In this document: positions 1 to 8,757 of the stretch, piece after piece
Numbering within the stretch: position 1 is the first letter of the stretch
Layout of the letters: each line of letters starts with the position of its first letter
Assembly (NCBI GenBank): GCA_039208045.1
Contig: JBCCRH010000039.1
Coordinates: 1 to 22,409, forward strand
Direction of reading: 5' to 3'
Length of the DNA: 22,409 nucleotides
Source: JBCCRH01 sp039208045
GTDB taxonomy: Bacteria > Bacteroidota > Bacteroidia > Chitinophagales > Saprospiraceae
Made by a program: the position numbers and the translations under genes
The notes under the pieces: model-generated
What the model was told of the DNA's origin: nothing
The model's input: only the letters and a program-made list of their open reading frames with translations
Database searches by the model: none

Positions 1-111
1 ATGCCTACGTTTTTTGCCTTGCAGGCCAAAAAAATGTCGTTGTCATATTTTCACAAAACTTGCATTGTTTAACTATATCGGAGGAGGGAGGGGAAAATTA
101 GAGGTTTGCTA

Positions 112-142
112 TTTGGTATAACAATAAAAATTCCGATCTTTT
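112..142 (+). promoter_or_regulatory. Candidate Bacteroidota promoter for the CHAT operon
   Basis: TTTG (112-115) is followed after 19 bases by GATCTTTT (135-142), a partial match to the TAnnTTTG element of Bacteroidota promoters. Transcription would begin near 148, about 20 bases before the ATG at 170. The -7 match is imperfect, so this is tentative. No other feature is supported in bases 1-111; a purine-rich G stretch lies at 80-94. Confidence 0.35.
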
Positions 143-169
143 ACACATCACTCCCTAATAAACCCTATT

Positions 170-3100
170 ATGAAAAAAATAAAACTCCACGGCGTCAAAG
201 TACCTGAACAAGCTCAGACAGATTATACGCCCACTGCTACCTTTTCTGATTCCTATGAAAAAGTGGAAACGTATCAATTAAATGCAGCGACGCGGGCGGC
301 ACGAAAGACCATTGAAATAGAGGGGGAGCATCGGTTGATCGAGCTGGTTTTTGAGGATGGGACGGAGTGGTTGGCCATGCCGGAGGAGATTAGCGCGCTC
401 TTCCCCAATGAAGCGACACGGGGGAAAGAGGATGCCATTCTTATACCAGATGTGCTTACCTTTCCTACGCCTAATCAGCGGGGGCTGAAGAAGTTCTTTT
501 TGAAATTGGTGCGCTTGTATACGGCGGCGGAGGCGATTAAAGAGGACGCTGTGACTAAACTAGGGGTTGGGGTGGATGAGAAGATTAAGGACAGAGAGGT
601 GCTTTATCGGATTTCGGATGCTTCGTTTATGGAGGAATTTGAGGCGGAACCCGCAAATGAGTCGAAGTATCTGCTGCTGTTGCATGGATTTCTCAGCAGT
701 ACCAAAGGGTCATTTGGAGATTTTGCTGAAGCTCCACTTCAAGGGCTATGGTCAAAAATGCGGAGCATTTATCAGAAGAATATATTGGGCTACGACCACC
801 ATACCATTTCAAAGAGCCCGATACAGAACGCGATTGACCTTTTAGAGCTATTGCCTGACAAGGCCCACTTAGATATTTTGTCGTTCTCCCGAGGTGGCTT
901 GATTGCTGATTTGCTGGCCAAGTGTAGTGTGAAAGGGACGAACCCTGACACGCTTTTTTCGCAAGAAGACTACAAAAGGCTGGATGACAAGCAGCAAGAA
1001 GACCTGAAAAAGCTGGAACAGCTGGCGGAAGAGAAGCAGATACAGGTTGATCGGGTCATACGGGTGGCCTGCCCTGCGCGGGGTACGGTTCTGCTGGATA
1101 AGCGACTTGATTATTTCTTGAATGTTATTTTGTCGGGCATCAAGTTCATTCCTGGCGCAGTGACCAACCCCATCTACTGGGTGATAAAAGGCTTTCTGAT
1201 GGAAACCCTCAAGGCGAGGCTCGACCCCGAGCGGTTTCCTGGCGTGGCTGCAATGGTGCCCGACTCTGCTTTTCAGCAATTTATCAATCAAAGCCGACGC
1301 AAAACCAAGGATGAGTTACTGGTCATTGAAGGGGATTCCCAATTTGGGAATAATCTGAAGCAATCCTTATTGGTGCTCATAACTAATCTTAGCTTTTTCC
1401 AAAAAAATGACTTTGTGGTCAATACCGATAGTATGCGGTTTGGGATTAAGCGGGCAAAGGGCGTTCAGGTCTTTTTATCGCAGGATGCGTTTACCACCCA
1501 CTTTAAATATTTTGAAAACGCTAAGAGTCAAACGGCCATTACCAATGCGATGGAGTGGGATGGAGCAAGTGAACTTCCCCATTTTGAGTCCATTACTAAA
1601 GAGCAGCTCGAACAGCAGTTTGAAGATGATGCTTTTGAGATTACGGCGCGTAGTGGCTCAGAGGCCCAAGAAGATATGGCCGACTTGCTGACCAAGCTGC
1701 ATCATGGAGGGGCAGGTAGGTTCCACGCGCCTGAGATTAATATTACCATTACCCATGCTGATCTGAAGTTTGCCAATTACCCGGTGCTAGTGGGCCACTT
1801 TGCAGAGGATGGCATCGTAAGTGCTGAGAGAGCGCTAAACCGCGCCCTGGATAATAAGCTTTCTGACCGCTTTTTATTTGGTACTTATCCTGCTTATAAA
1901 AATGAGTCGCTGGTGATTATCAATACCGATGCTAAACCGAAAGGAGGCATTATTATTGGGATGGGAGAGCGGATCAACTTTACGGAGGCAGAGCTGCGCA
2001 AGGCGGTAGAGAACGGCATCTTGGAGTACGCCATCTACCTCAGAGATTCGGTGCGCACCAATGCAGAGGCCAAGCACTACCAAGATTTTTCTTATCAAGG
2101 CATTACCTCTTTATTCATTGGCAGTAGCTATGGTAGTCTTGACATGCAAGCTTCGCTTACGGCTATTCTCTTTGGGGTGAGCAATGCTAATGAAAAGATT
2201 CAGGGATTAAATAAAATCAATGAAACGAAGGGAGTGGAAGGACCGAATGGTAGCAAATATATCTATCCTATCACCGAAATCGAGTTTATTGATCTTTTTG
2301 AAGATGTGACTCGAAGGGCATTCTATAGCCTGATGGAAGTAGCCCAGATGGACTACGCGCTCAACATCAATATCCCAACTAAGATCAATACCAAACACGG
2401 GAATAGGAAGCGTATTCAATATCGCAGAAATACTTCTTGGTGGCATAACATCATGACCGAGACCACCGAGGATGGGCCTGGTTCTAGCAAATCAGGTATC
2501 CGTTTTATGACTTCTTCGGGTAAGGCCAAAGTCGTGGATATTACCGACTTCTTTTCCACGCAACTAGTAGAACATTTGATTCGAGAGGTCTCTACTTCTC
2601 CCCGATTCTTACCGGAATCGTCGAATAGCTTATACCATTTGCTGATTCCCAGAAGGATACAGGAAGAACTAAAAAATCAGAGCAACATCTTGTGGAAAAT
2701 GACGGCAGAGACGGCTCAGTACCCCTGGGAAATGATCCACAACAAAGACTTTGATGAAGAGCCCGTATTCGTCAACTCCGGCATGATCCGCCAATTAGTG
2801 AGCAGCAATACGGGTCTATCGCCCAAAATTATTCGAGAGCAAAACGCTCTGATTATTGGCGATCCCATCTATGAAAAATACAACCAACTGCCCGCTGCCC
2901 TAGCAGAGGCCCAAGCCCTCCATGACAAATTGGTCGAAGAAGGCGACTGGCGCGTACAGTTTCTTCCAAATGCTAGACTTTCTCTCATTGTTTCAGCCCT
3001 TCTGAATTCCAAATTTAAACTCCTCCATATCGCTGGGCATGGCGTGTATGAGCCAGATACGGGTCAGACGGGTATCGTGGTGGGTAATACAGTGCTCGAT

Positions 3101-4501
3101 AGCGTGTTCTTCAATAAACTGCCCTACTTACCAGAATTTGCTTTTATCAACTGTTGCTTTACCGGAGATATTGACCCTAGCTTCGAGGAAACCTATCAAG
3201 ATCGCTACAAGCTTGCGGCGAGCATTGGGGTGCAGTTGATCGAAATGGGCGTTCAGGCGGTCGTCATCACGGGTTGGGCCGTGCATGACCGGGCCGCTAA
3301 GGATTTTGCCAATGAGTTCTATCGTTTGATGTTGCAAGGCGAATACTTTGGCCGAGCCGTGCAGCGCGCGCGGAAGGAAATTTACACCACCCACCGATAC
3401 TCCAATACCTGGGCTGCTTACCAGTGCTATGGCGATCCTTGGTACAAATTGGTAAAAACGAGCAGTCCTCAGCGTCCCAAAAATCGGTATTGGGCAGAAG
3501 ATGAAGTTTTGGTAGACCTCTATAATGTGCTGAGCGAGAAGATCAATAAATTCGAGAAAAAGGAGGAGATGCTCGAAAAGGCTCAGCAAATCTTTGAGGC
3601 CGCTACCAATTCGAATATGGTAACACCTGTCGTCTACGAAAAGATGGCAGAAATCTATGCGGGCTTTGATGAACTCTCCACTGCTATTGATTTTTATGAA
3701 AAAATGCTTCGGGAGAATAGCGCGGAGTACTCTGTGAAAGGGCTAGAGCAATATTGTAATCTGCGAATTAAGAAATTTGTGGAGGATATGGAGCTGAAAA
3801 GAAGCCAAAAAGAAGCTATTGAAAAAGTACTAGAAGATAAGGATTCAAGAATCATCAAGGATTTTGAGCTGCTGCTAAAAATCTTCCCCACGGCCGAGCG
3901 GCATAACCTATTGGGAAGTGCCTACAAGCGGCTAGCCTATGTTTTTGAAAACAACCAGCTTTTCTTAGAGGGAACCGTCAACAACTACGAGGCTGCTTAT
4001 GATCAAAAAGAGAACGACGTCAGAACGTATACCTATCCATTAAGCAATTTGCTACAAGCCCAGTTTTTCTTGAGTGAGGGGGAGCTAGGGGCTACATCCA
4101 AAGACAAAGCAGCCCAGTTTTTATCCCCTATCGAATGGATCGAAGATTCCGAGCAAAAGCTGCGCAAGGTGGAGGTCAAACACCAAAATTTCTGGGAAGA
4201 TATTGCGCCGATCAATATTTTGACGACTAAGCTATTGTACGTAAGTGATGGCAAGACTGTCGAAGAGGCGGCTGATGAGATTATAGCACGCTATGCAGTA
4301 GTATTTTCTACCAGCGGCACCTTGCAGTACCTCCGCTCAGAAATCGAACAATTTGATTTTTTGATCCGAATGCTAGAGCGCATTCAAGATAAAAAACACC
4401 GTCATAGCAAGAACAAGGCATTAACCAAAAAGAAACACTCGCAATTAGAGCGCATCAGAACCACCCTAAAGCAATTTAATCACCCTAAAACCCAAGCCTA
4501 G
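170..4501 (+). CDS. Alpha/beta hydrolase-like + CHAT (caspase-like) protease, multidomain
   Basis: A 1443-residue cytoplasmic protein with no signal peptide. Residues about 165-330 look like an alpha/beta hydrolase: an LLHGF oxyanion-type motif (H172-G173) and a nucleophile elbow SFSRGG with Ser240. Residues about 520-660 form a compact middle domain (HADL, YPVLVGHF, GGIIIGMGE) that reminds me of the macro-like N-terminal domain of M17 aminopeptidases; this is an impression only. Residues about 840-1095 are a CHAT domain, the clan CD cysteine protease fold: HIAGHG with His957 and INCCFTGD with Cys995/Cys996 (the second aligns with the usual NAC cysteine), ending in YGDPW. The tail (about 1120-1440) is helical with TPR-like segments. 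CHAT proteases are known to act by cleaving partner proteins, in Craspase and gasdermin-linked immunity among others. The TAG stop abuts the ATG of the amidohydrolase, implying translational coupling. The domain calls are good; the biological role is inferred. Confidence 0.85.
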   Translation: MKKIKLHGVKVPEQAQTDYTPTATFSDSYEKVETYQLNAATRAARKTIEIEGEHRLIELVFEDGTEWLAMPEEISALFPNEATRGKEDAILIPDVLTFPTPNQRGLKKFFLKLVRLYTAAEAIKEDAVTKLGVGVDEKIKDREVLYRISDASFMEEFEAEPANESKYLLLLHGFLSSTKGSFGDFAEAPLQGLWSKMRSIYQKNILGYDHHTISKSPIQNAIDLLELLPDKAHLDILSFSRGGLIADLLAKCSVKGTNPDTLFSQEDYKRLDDKQQEDLKKLEQLAEEKQIQVDRVIRVACPARGTVLLDKRLDYFLNVILSGIKFIPGAVTNPIYWVIKGFLMETLKARLDPERFPGVAAMVPDSAFQQFINQSRRKTKDELLVIEGDSQFGNNLKQSLLVLITNLSFFQKNDFVVNTDSMRFGIKRAKGVQVFLSQDAFTTHFKYFENAKSQTAITNAMEWDGASELPHFESITKEQLEQQFEDDAFEITARSGSEAQEDMADLLTKLHHGGAGRFHAPEINITITHADLKFANYPVLVGHFAEDGIVSAERALNRALDNKLSDRFLFGTYPAYKNESLVIINTDAKPKGGIIIGMGERINFTEAELRKAVENGILEYAIYLRDSVRTNAEAKHYQDFSYQGITSLFIGSSYGSLDMQASLTAILFGVSNANEKIQGLNKINETKGVEGPNGSKYIYPITEIEFIDLFEDVTRRAFYSLMEVAQMDYALNINIPTKINTKHGNRKRIQYRRNTSWWHNIMTETTEDGPGSSKSGIRFMTSSGKAKVVDITDFFSTQLVEHLIREVSTSPRFLPESSNSLYHLLIPRRIQEELKNQSNILWKMTAETAQYPWEMIHNKDFDEEPVFVNSGMIRQLVSSNTGLSPKIIREQNALIIGDPIYEKYNQLPAALAEAQALHDKLVEEGDWRVQFLPNARLSLIVSALLNSKFKLLHIAGHGVYEPDTGQTGIVVGNTVLDSVFFNKLPYLPEFAFINCCFTGDIDPSFEETYQDRYKLAASIGVQLIEMGVQAVVITGWAVHDRAAKDFANEFYRLMLQGEYFGRAVQRARKEIYTTHRYSNTWAAYQCYGDPWYKLVKTSSPQRPKNRYWAEDEVLVDLYNVLSEKINKFEKKEEMLEKAQQIFEAATNSNMVTPVVYEKMAEIYAGFDELSTAIDFYEKMLRENSAEYSVKGLEQYCNLRIKKFVEDMELKRSQKEAIEKVLEDKDSRIIKDFELLLKIFPTAERHNLLGSAYKRLAYVFENNQLFLEGTVNNYEAAYDQKENDVRTYTYPLSNLLQAQFFLSEGELGATSKDKAAQFLSPIEWIEDSEQKLRKVEVKHQNFWEDIAPINILTTKLLYVSDGKTVEEAADEIIARYAVVFSTSGTLQYLRSEIEQFDFLIRMLERIQDKKHRHSKNKALTKKKHSQLERIRTTLKQFNHPKTQA

Positions 4502-5804
4502 ATGCATCCCTTAGCAAAAAGAGCATATGAGCAAGCCGAACAATTGATTCAAGCAGATCGAATCCCGGATCAACCCACTGATCGGGTAAGTTCGCCTACC
4601 AAAGCGCTACTCCAGGGCAACTACTATGTGGATGTGCATACCCACTTTTTTGATAAGTATTGTATGAATGCCAGCTATGTCATTCTGCGGCATATCAGAG
4701 ATTTCCTGGGTATCAGAGGACAAGAAGAAGGTGCCGAAAACGACCTTGTCGATATGGCTTACCAAACCGCACACGTCTACAAAAGAGGCTATGACGAAAA
4801 GCTCGCCCAATTGGTAGGCAACAAAGGGGATCGCCGTGATGGCGTACACAGCCTCCTCAATATGGCATTGACCAAATCCAGCATGCGCCAGGTATACGAC
4901 TACTACATCCGAGAATCCTCCGTAGCCGAATATTTCGGCCTGGAAAGCCATCAAGTACTCACCACCCTCATCATGATGGATTTTAAGATGGGATGGGAGT
5001 TGGATGTGGGCAAATCTATGCAAGAACAGATTAAAGAGCAAAAGGAGTTAGCCGAGGAAAAGCCCGTTTTGCCCTTTTTATTCTGTGATCCACGCAGGCT
5101 AGCGTTTGCAAATGAAGATAATTTATACTGCGCCTTCAATGAAGCTTTTGCAGTAGGCACGCCTTTTTTTGGAGTAAAACTGTATCCTTGCCTGGGCTAT
5201 GATCCTTTCGATTACCGCTTGTGGCCCATTTATGAAATTTGTCAGGAGAAAAATATTCCAGTGCTTAGCCACTGCGGTGGTGATAGAATTTCCACGCCCA
5301 AAAGTGGTATCTACGTTTATCAGGGCACCGAGTTAACCCTAGTTGAAGGAGCGGATCGGCAAGACGTATCCTACCAATTGAACGACCCCAAGCGATTTGA
5401 TTTGTTACTACAAAAATTCCCAAAGCTCCGCCTCAACATCGCCCATTTTGGTAGTAGAGATACCTGGTCTTCCAGCCTGCCTGTAGACGAAAAGATCGAT
5501 CCCCAACAGCGCAAAGAAACCATTATGCGCTTGATGCGCAACTACCCTCATGTCTACAGTGATTTTTCTTACACTATCGCTTACGAAAAATGCGTCCAGA
5601 AACTTCATCCACCTGCTCAAACAGGATGAACTATTGCAAAAAAGAAGCATGTTTGGCAGCGACTTTTGGGTCGTCTATGCAGAAGGAGGCCTGAAGAAGA
5701 ACCAAAAGGAATTTCTGGATATGGTGGGCGATAAGAAACTGCAAGAGCGTCTGTGCAAACACAATCCGGTGGAGTATTTGTTTGGGACGGCGAAGCCATT
5801 TTGA
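4502..5804 (+). pseudogene. Amidohydrolase (Amidohydro_2-like), frameshifted
   Basis: A metal-dependent hydrolase of the amidohydrolase superfamily. Visible ligands are HTH (His46, His48), Lys226 in VKLYP, His257 in LSHCGGD and His315 in NIAHFGS. The open frame ends at 5629 after an unrelated tail, KCVQKLHPPAQTG. The natural continuation lies in the next frame: NFIHLLKQDELLQ, then MFGSDFW with the expected final metal-binding Asp (about residue 387), ending at 5804. Removing one A from the five-A run at 5586-5590 joins the two parts into 433 residues, a normal length. As written the gene product stops at 375 residues and lacks the catalytic Asp. This may be a real mutation, phase variation or a sequencing error. 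The start directly abuts the stop of the CHAT gene, so the two are co-translated and probably work together. The substrate is unknown. Confidence 0.8.
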
Positions 5805-5828
5805 AGCGTACAATACAATCACTGCCCT

Positions 5829-6263
5829 ATGACATTGAGGCCCTTCAGAAGAAGCGACTTTTCTACCTATCAACAGTGGTATGATGATGCGCAGATGAAT
5901 GATGCCCTCGGCCCAGTGGACAACGCATGGTTAGAGTATGTCCTCAGTGAAAATGAAGGGAAGCAATTTTCCATGTTACAGCAAGAAGAACTGCTCGGTG
6001 TAGCCGGTATTATTTGGCCTACCCAGCTATATCCGGTTCACTACATTACTGATCTTGCTATCGCTCCGTCCCATCAGGGTAAGGGCTATGGTCGACTGCT
6101 TATTGAGCTGCTGTCAAAGCAATCACGGCCTTCTTCGAACGTGTGGAAAGCTTTTGTAATGCGCAATAACCCAGCAGGCAAAGCTTTTTTCCTTGCGCTC
6201 GACTGGCACTTACTTGACCCAAAGGATTCAAAAGAGATGCTGGAGTTTACGTCCATCGTTTAA
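5829..6263 (+). CDS. GNAT family N-acetyltransferase
   Basis: A 144-residue acetyltransferase of normal GNAT length. The N-terminus MTLRPFRRSDF is the typical first strand. The acetyl-CoA pyrophosphate loop is HQGKGYGRLL (residues 82-91), preceded by the beta-4 strand ITDLAIAPS, and the NPAGKAFF segment matches the usual late helix and strand. It starts 24 bases after the corrected end of the amidohydrolase gene and is co-directional, so it is probably the third gene of the same operon. The acceptor substrate cannot be told from sequence; GNATs modify small molecules, rRNA, tRNA or protein N-termini and lysines. It may belong to the CHAT/amidohydrolase system or be a passive neighbour. Confidence 0.85.
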   Translation: MTLRPFRRSDFSTYQQWYDDAQMNDALGPVDNAWLEYVLSENEGKQFSMLQQEELLGVAGIIWPTQLYPVHYITDLAIAPSHQGKGYGRLLIELLSKQSRPSSNVWKAFVMRNNPAGKAFFLALDWHLLDPKDSKEMLEFTSIV

Positions 6264-6356
6264 CCACAGCGCGGGCCTAGCTTAGCCATGGTATGTGGCA
6301 GCACTTACAGCTTGCCCACCAAAGGGGGCAGGTCTAGCTATGTACTAGCCAGTTAC

Positions 6357-6391
6357 AGACAGTTTGTCCGACTCGGTCGGACAAACTGTCT
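6357..6391. terminator. Perfect 16-bp hairpin in convergent spacer
   Basis: AGACAGTTTGTCCGAC (6357-6372), loop TCG, then the exact reverse complement (6376-6391). It lies between the convergent GNAT gene and the T9SS-exported protein, where a bidirectional terminator is expected. No T tract follows on either strand, so it may be a Rho-type, processing or dispersed palindrome element instead. The 201-base spacer also holds a smaller stem at 6421-6437 and a 15-base direct repeat with one mismatch (6272-6286 and 6448-6462). Confidence 0.5.
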
Positions 6392-6464
6392 ATAATATCG
6401 GTACAGTCCTCACCCGAAGCGCCCGACTTAGTTGGGCAGCCTATGCACGGGCCTGGCTTAGCGT

Positions 6465-7670
6465 TCAGTTCACCTTCAAAACCACCACGTAAGCCACCTT
6501 ATCCCTCCCTTGCAAGTGCAGCAAGTACTTTCCAGCAGGATAAGGCTCCAAGCTGATAGCCTCCGCATTGACCCAAGTTTGCAGCACCTCCCCTGCACGC
6601 CCTACCAGCGTAACCGTTTCCCACAATGCCCCGCTCAAATGCACCGTTCCAGCAGTAGGGTTCGGATAAGCAATAGCCGCTTCCTCCAAGGCTTCTGCCG
6701 TATTTACGAGCACCAACTGCCGGTCATTGAGCAAAATCAGTCCTCCTTCTTTAGTCCCCATCCACAGTCGCCCCGTGGCATCCACAAACAGCGTATGGGT
6801 AAAGCGCGGCACCCCATTGGTACTCGCTCCCAGATACGACCACCACTCCATTTCGTCCCAAATGCTGTGTAAGCCATAGCCCTCTTCAGGAAACCACAAA
6901 GTCGTCGCCCGCGTCTTCGCCACGTCGGGAGTCACTTCCTCCCCCAGCGCTTCCGTACACCACTCCCACGTTTCGCCTCGATGCCGAAATAAGCCCTTAT
7001 TCGTAGCAACATACAATTGCTCATCCAGCCACCGCAGCTGTAGCACTTGCGTCCCCTCGAATCCACTATACGCATCCAATTCATACCACTCCCAGCCATC
7101 CGTCCCCCAATACACCAAATAATGCGGCGTAGCCAGCCAAAGCCGTTCCTCCGAAAGCGCCAAAACATGCTCTACGTGGGCCTCCGGCAGCGGCGCATTC
7201 GCTGGCGTAAAATGCGTCCAAGTACCCCCCGAAAAATGCGAAAAACCCGCCGCCCCTTGCGCTAGCCACAGCCCTCCCGCTGGCGTAGCCGAACATTGCC
7301 ACACCGTATCCGAAGGAAGCGCACTCGTACCACTTTGCCAGTGCTCCCACCCCTGCGCGCCCTTGCGGTACAGGCCATCGCCCAGCGTACCCACCCAAAG
7401 TCCCTTCTCCTCATGCGCTACCATACTCGTAATCGGCGCACCCCCAGCATTCGGAAGCGCCTCCTCCTCCCACTCCAAGTTCCGCCACTGAAACAATTGC
7501 CCCAGCTCATTCCCCGCCCAAAGCCGACCATCTTTTTCTTGTGCAAACACATATTGCCAAGCACTATCGGGTGCATTAGGCGGTTGATAATGCGTGATTT
7601 CTAAGGTCTGGGCAGTGAGGGGAAGGCTTGCAAAGACTAGCATAGCAGTTGCTAAAAGGGATGTTTTCAT
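6465..7670 (-). CDS. Secreted beta-propeller protein with T9SS C-terminal sorting domain
   Basis: A 401-residue exported protein. The N-terminus MKTSLLATAMLVFASLPLTAQ is a signal peptide with cleavage after TAQ or close by. The body has about seven propeller-type repeats with the G-R/L-L-W-x-G/A pattern (for example GRLWAGNELGQL, KGLWVGTLGDGLY, GRLWMGTKEGGL), resembling the two-component-regulator propeller repeats found in Bacteroidota. Residues about 330-401 match a type A T9SS sorting domain: YPNPTAGTVHLSG, then a strand-rich end PAGKYLLHLQ and VVVLKVN. Such proteins are exported by Sec, cross the outer membrane through the type IX secretion system and are released or anchored at the surface. 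No kinase or other output domain is attached, so the role is probably binding or structural. The gene is monocistronic, convergent with the GNAT gene and divergent from the ROK kinase. Confidence 0.85.
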   Translation of the reverse strand: MKTSLLATAMLVFASLPLTAQTLEITHYQPPNAPDSAWQYVFAQEKDGRLWAGNELGQLFQWRNLEWEEEALPNAGGAPITSMVAHEEKGLWVGTLGDGLYRKGAQGWEHWQSGTSALPSDTVWQCSATPAGGLWLAQGAAGFSHFSGGTWTHFTPANAPLPEAHVEHVLALSEERLWLATPHYLVYWGTDGWEWYELDAYSGFEGTQVLQLRWLDEQLYVATNKGLFRHRGETWEWCTEALGEEVTPDVAKTRATTLWFPEEGYGLHSIWDEMEWWSYLGASTNGVPRFTHTLFVDATGRLWMGTKEGGLILLNDRQLVLVNTAEALEEAAIAYPNPTAGTVHLSGALWETVTLVGRAGEVLQTWVNAEAISLEPYPAGKYLLHLQGRDKVAYVVVLKVN

Positions 7671-7743
7671 TGTGGTTTTTAAGTATTAATACCACTTAGA
7701 ATGAAATGGTAATCGCATTTGCACCTATAAATCCTCTTTTCTT

Positions 7744-7773
7744 TTTGTTCTAAGCTCGCGAAAGCTATCTTTA
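7744..7773 (+). promoter_or_regulatory. Promoter of the ROK kinase gene
   Basis: TTTG (7744-7747) and TATCTTTA (7766-7773) are separated by 18 bases. The second differs from TAnnTTTG only at its last base. Initiation would fall near 7780, just ahead of the ATG at 7796. This matches the known Bacteroidota primary sigma factor consensus. Confidence 0.6.
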
Positions 7774-7795
7774 CTTCACAGCTAAAGCACAACCA

Positions 7796-8755
7796 ATGGA
7801 CTTAGTAATCGGTATTGATATTGGAGGTACCAAGACCAAAATTGGCTTGGTCAACCGCGAAGGAGAATGCCTCGACCACACCTATTTCCGCACCCGCGAA
7901 TATCCAGATTTGGACGACTACCTCGATAAAGTTAAAACAGTAGTGGATGAGCTGCACCAGAAGTGTCCAACAGAAAGCAAAGTGTTGGGCTGCGGCGTAG
8001 GCGCTCCCAATGCTTCTAGCCGCAACGGCACTATCGTCCATGCTTCCAACCTCATCTGGAAAGGCACCGTCCCCATCCTCGAAAAGCTCCAAGAACGCCT
8101 CCCGATGCCCATGAAGATCATGAATGATGCCAGCGCAGCAGCCCTCGGCGAGATGCTCTTCGGCAATGCCAAAGGCATGCGGGACTTTATCGTTATTACC
8201 TTAGGTACCGGTTTTGGCGCCGGTATTGTAGCCAATGGCCAATTAGTAGAAGGCTACGACGGCTTTGCTGGCGAGCTAGGCCATATCGACATGACCATCG
8301 GCGATGGCCGCCTCACCGGCCTCAATATCCGAGGAGGCCTCGAAGCCTACGTCTCTGCAACTGGCCTCAAGCGCACCATCCTCTACATGATGAGCAAATA
8401 CTTGGACGATAGCCGCTTTCGAGACATCTCCTACAACGACCTCCGTGGCGAAGACATCACCCAAGCTGCCGAAGAAGGCGACCCCATCGCCCTGAAAGCC
8501 TTCGATTTCACCGCCGATGTTTTGGGCATGGCCTTAGCCAATTTCACTGCTTTTTCGCAGCCCGAAGCGTTCTTCCTTATGGGCGGCCTCACCAGCAGTG
8601 GCAAATGGCTCTTCGACCCCCTCCAAAAGTATTTTGACCAGTACTTGCTCAAGATTTACCGGGGGAAAGTGAAGCTCTTGCAGTCGGGCCTTCCTGCTAA
8701 GACTACAGCTATTTGTGGTGCGGCGGCGTTGATTTGGGAAGATTATAAAGGGTGA
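7796..8755 (+). CDS. ROK family glucokinase-like sugar kinase
   Basis: A 319-residue ROK-family kinase, expected to phosphorylate glucose or a related hexose/N-acetylhexosamine with ATP in the cytoplasm. The phosphate-1 loop is GIDIGGTKTK (residues 6-15), the catalytic Asp lies in MNDASAA (Asp111), the phosphate-2 loop is TLGTGFGAG, and the ROK signature GELGHI holds the conserved His163. The zinc-binding CxCGxxGCxE motif that normally follows is absent: the aligned segment is LTGLNIRGGLE, with no cysteine. The C-terminus ICGAAALIW is typical. It has its own promoter. The TGA stop overlaps a GTG of the following unrelated gene, and a degraded copy of this gene's last codons reappears at 10480-10548. 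Glucokinase is the likeliest activity, but ROK substrates cannot be fixed from sequence. Confidence 0.85.
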   Translation: MDLVIGIDIGGTKTKIGLVNREGECLDHTYFRTREYPDLDDYLDKVKTVVDELHQKCPTESKVLGCGVGAPNASSRNGTIVHASNLIWKGTVPILEKLQERLPMPMKIMNDASAAALGEMLFGNAKGMRDFIVITLGTGFGAGIVANGQLVEGYDGFAGELGHIDMTIGDGRLTGLNIRGGLEAYVSATGLKRTILYMMSKYLDDSRFRDISYNDLRGEDITQAAEEGDPIALKAFDFTADVLGMALANFTAFSQPEAFFLMGGLTSSGKWLFDPLQKYFDQYLLKIYRGKVKLLQSGLPAKTTAICGAAALIWEDYKG

Positions 8756-8757
8756 GT

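Noticed and set aside
8..37. Possible terminator at the left edge (T run, GCC stem, A run)
   Set aside because: The T-rich arm comes first and the A-rich arm second, the reverse of an intrinsic terminator, and no upstream gene is visible to support it.
869..1291. Antisense reading frames inside the CHAT gene (also at 3128-3589)
   Set aside because: They lie wholly within a strongly supported gene and have no domain-like sequence or regulatory signals.
5585..5591. Programmed ribosomal frameshift at the A run
   Set aside because: GAAAAAT is not a standard slippery heptamer and no stimulatory hairpin is evident just downstream; mutation or sequencing error is simpler.
5550..5804. Separate small gene after the truncated amidohydrolase
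   Set aside because: Its sequence is the missing C-terminal part of the amidohydrolase, including the expected catalytic Asp, so it is the same gene in a shifted frame.
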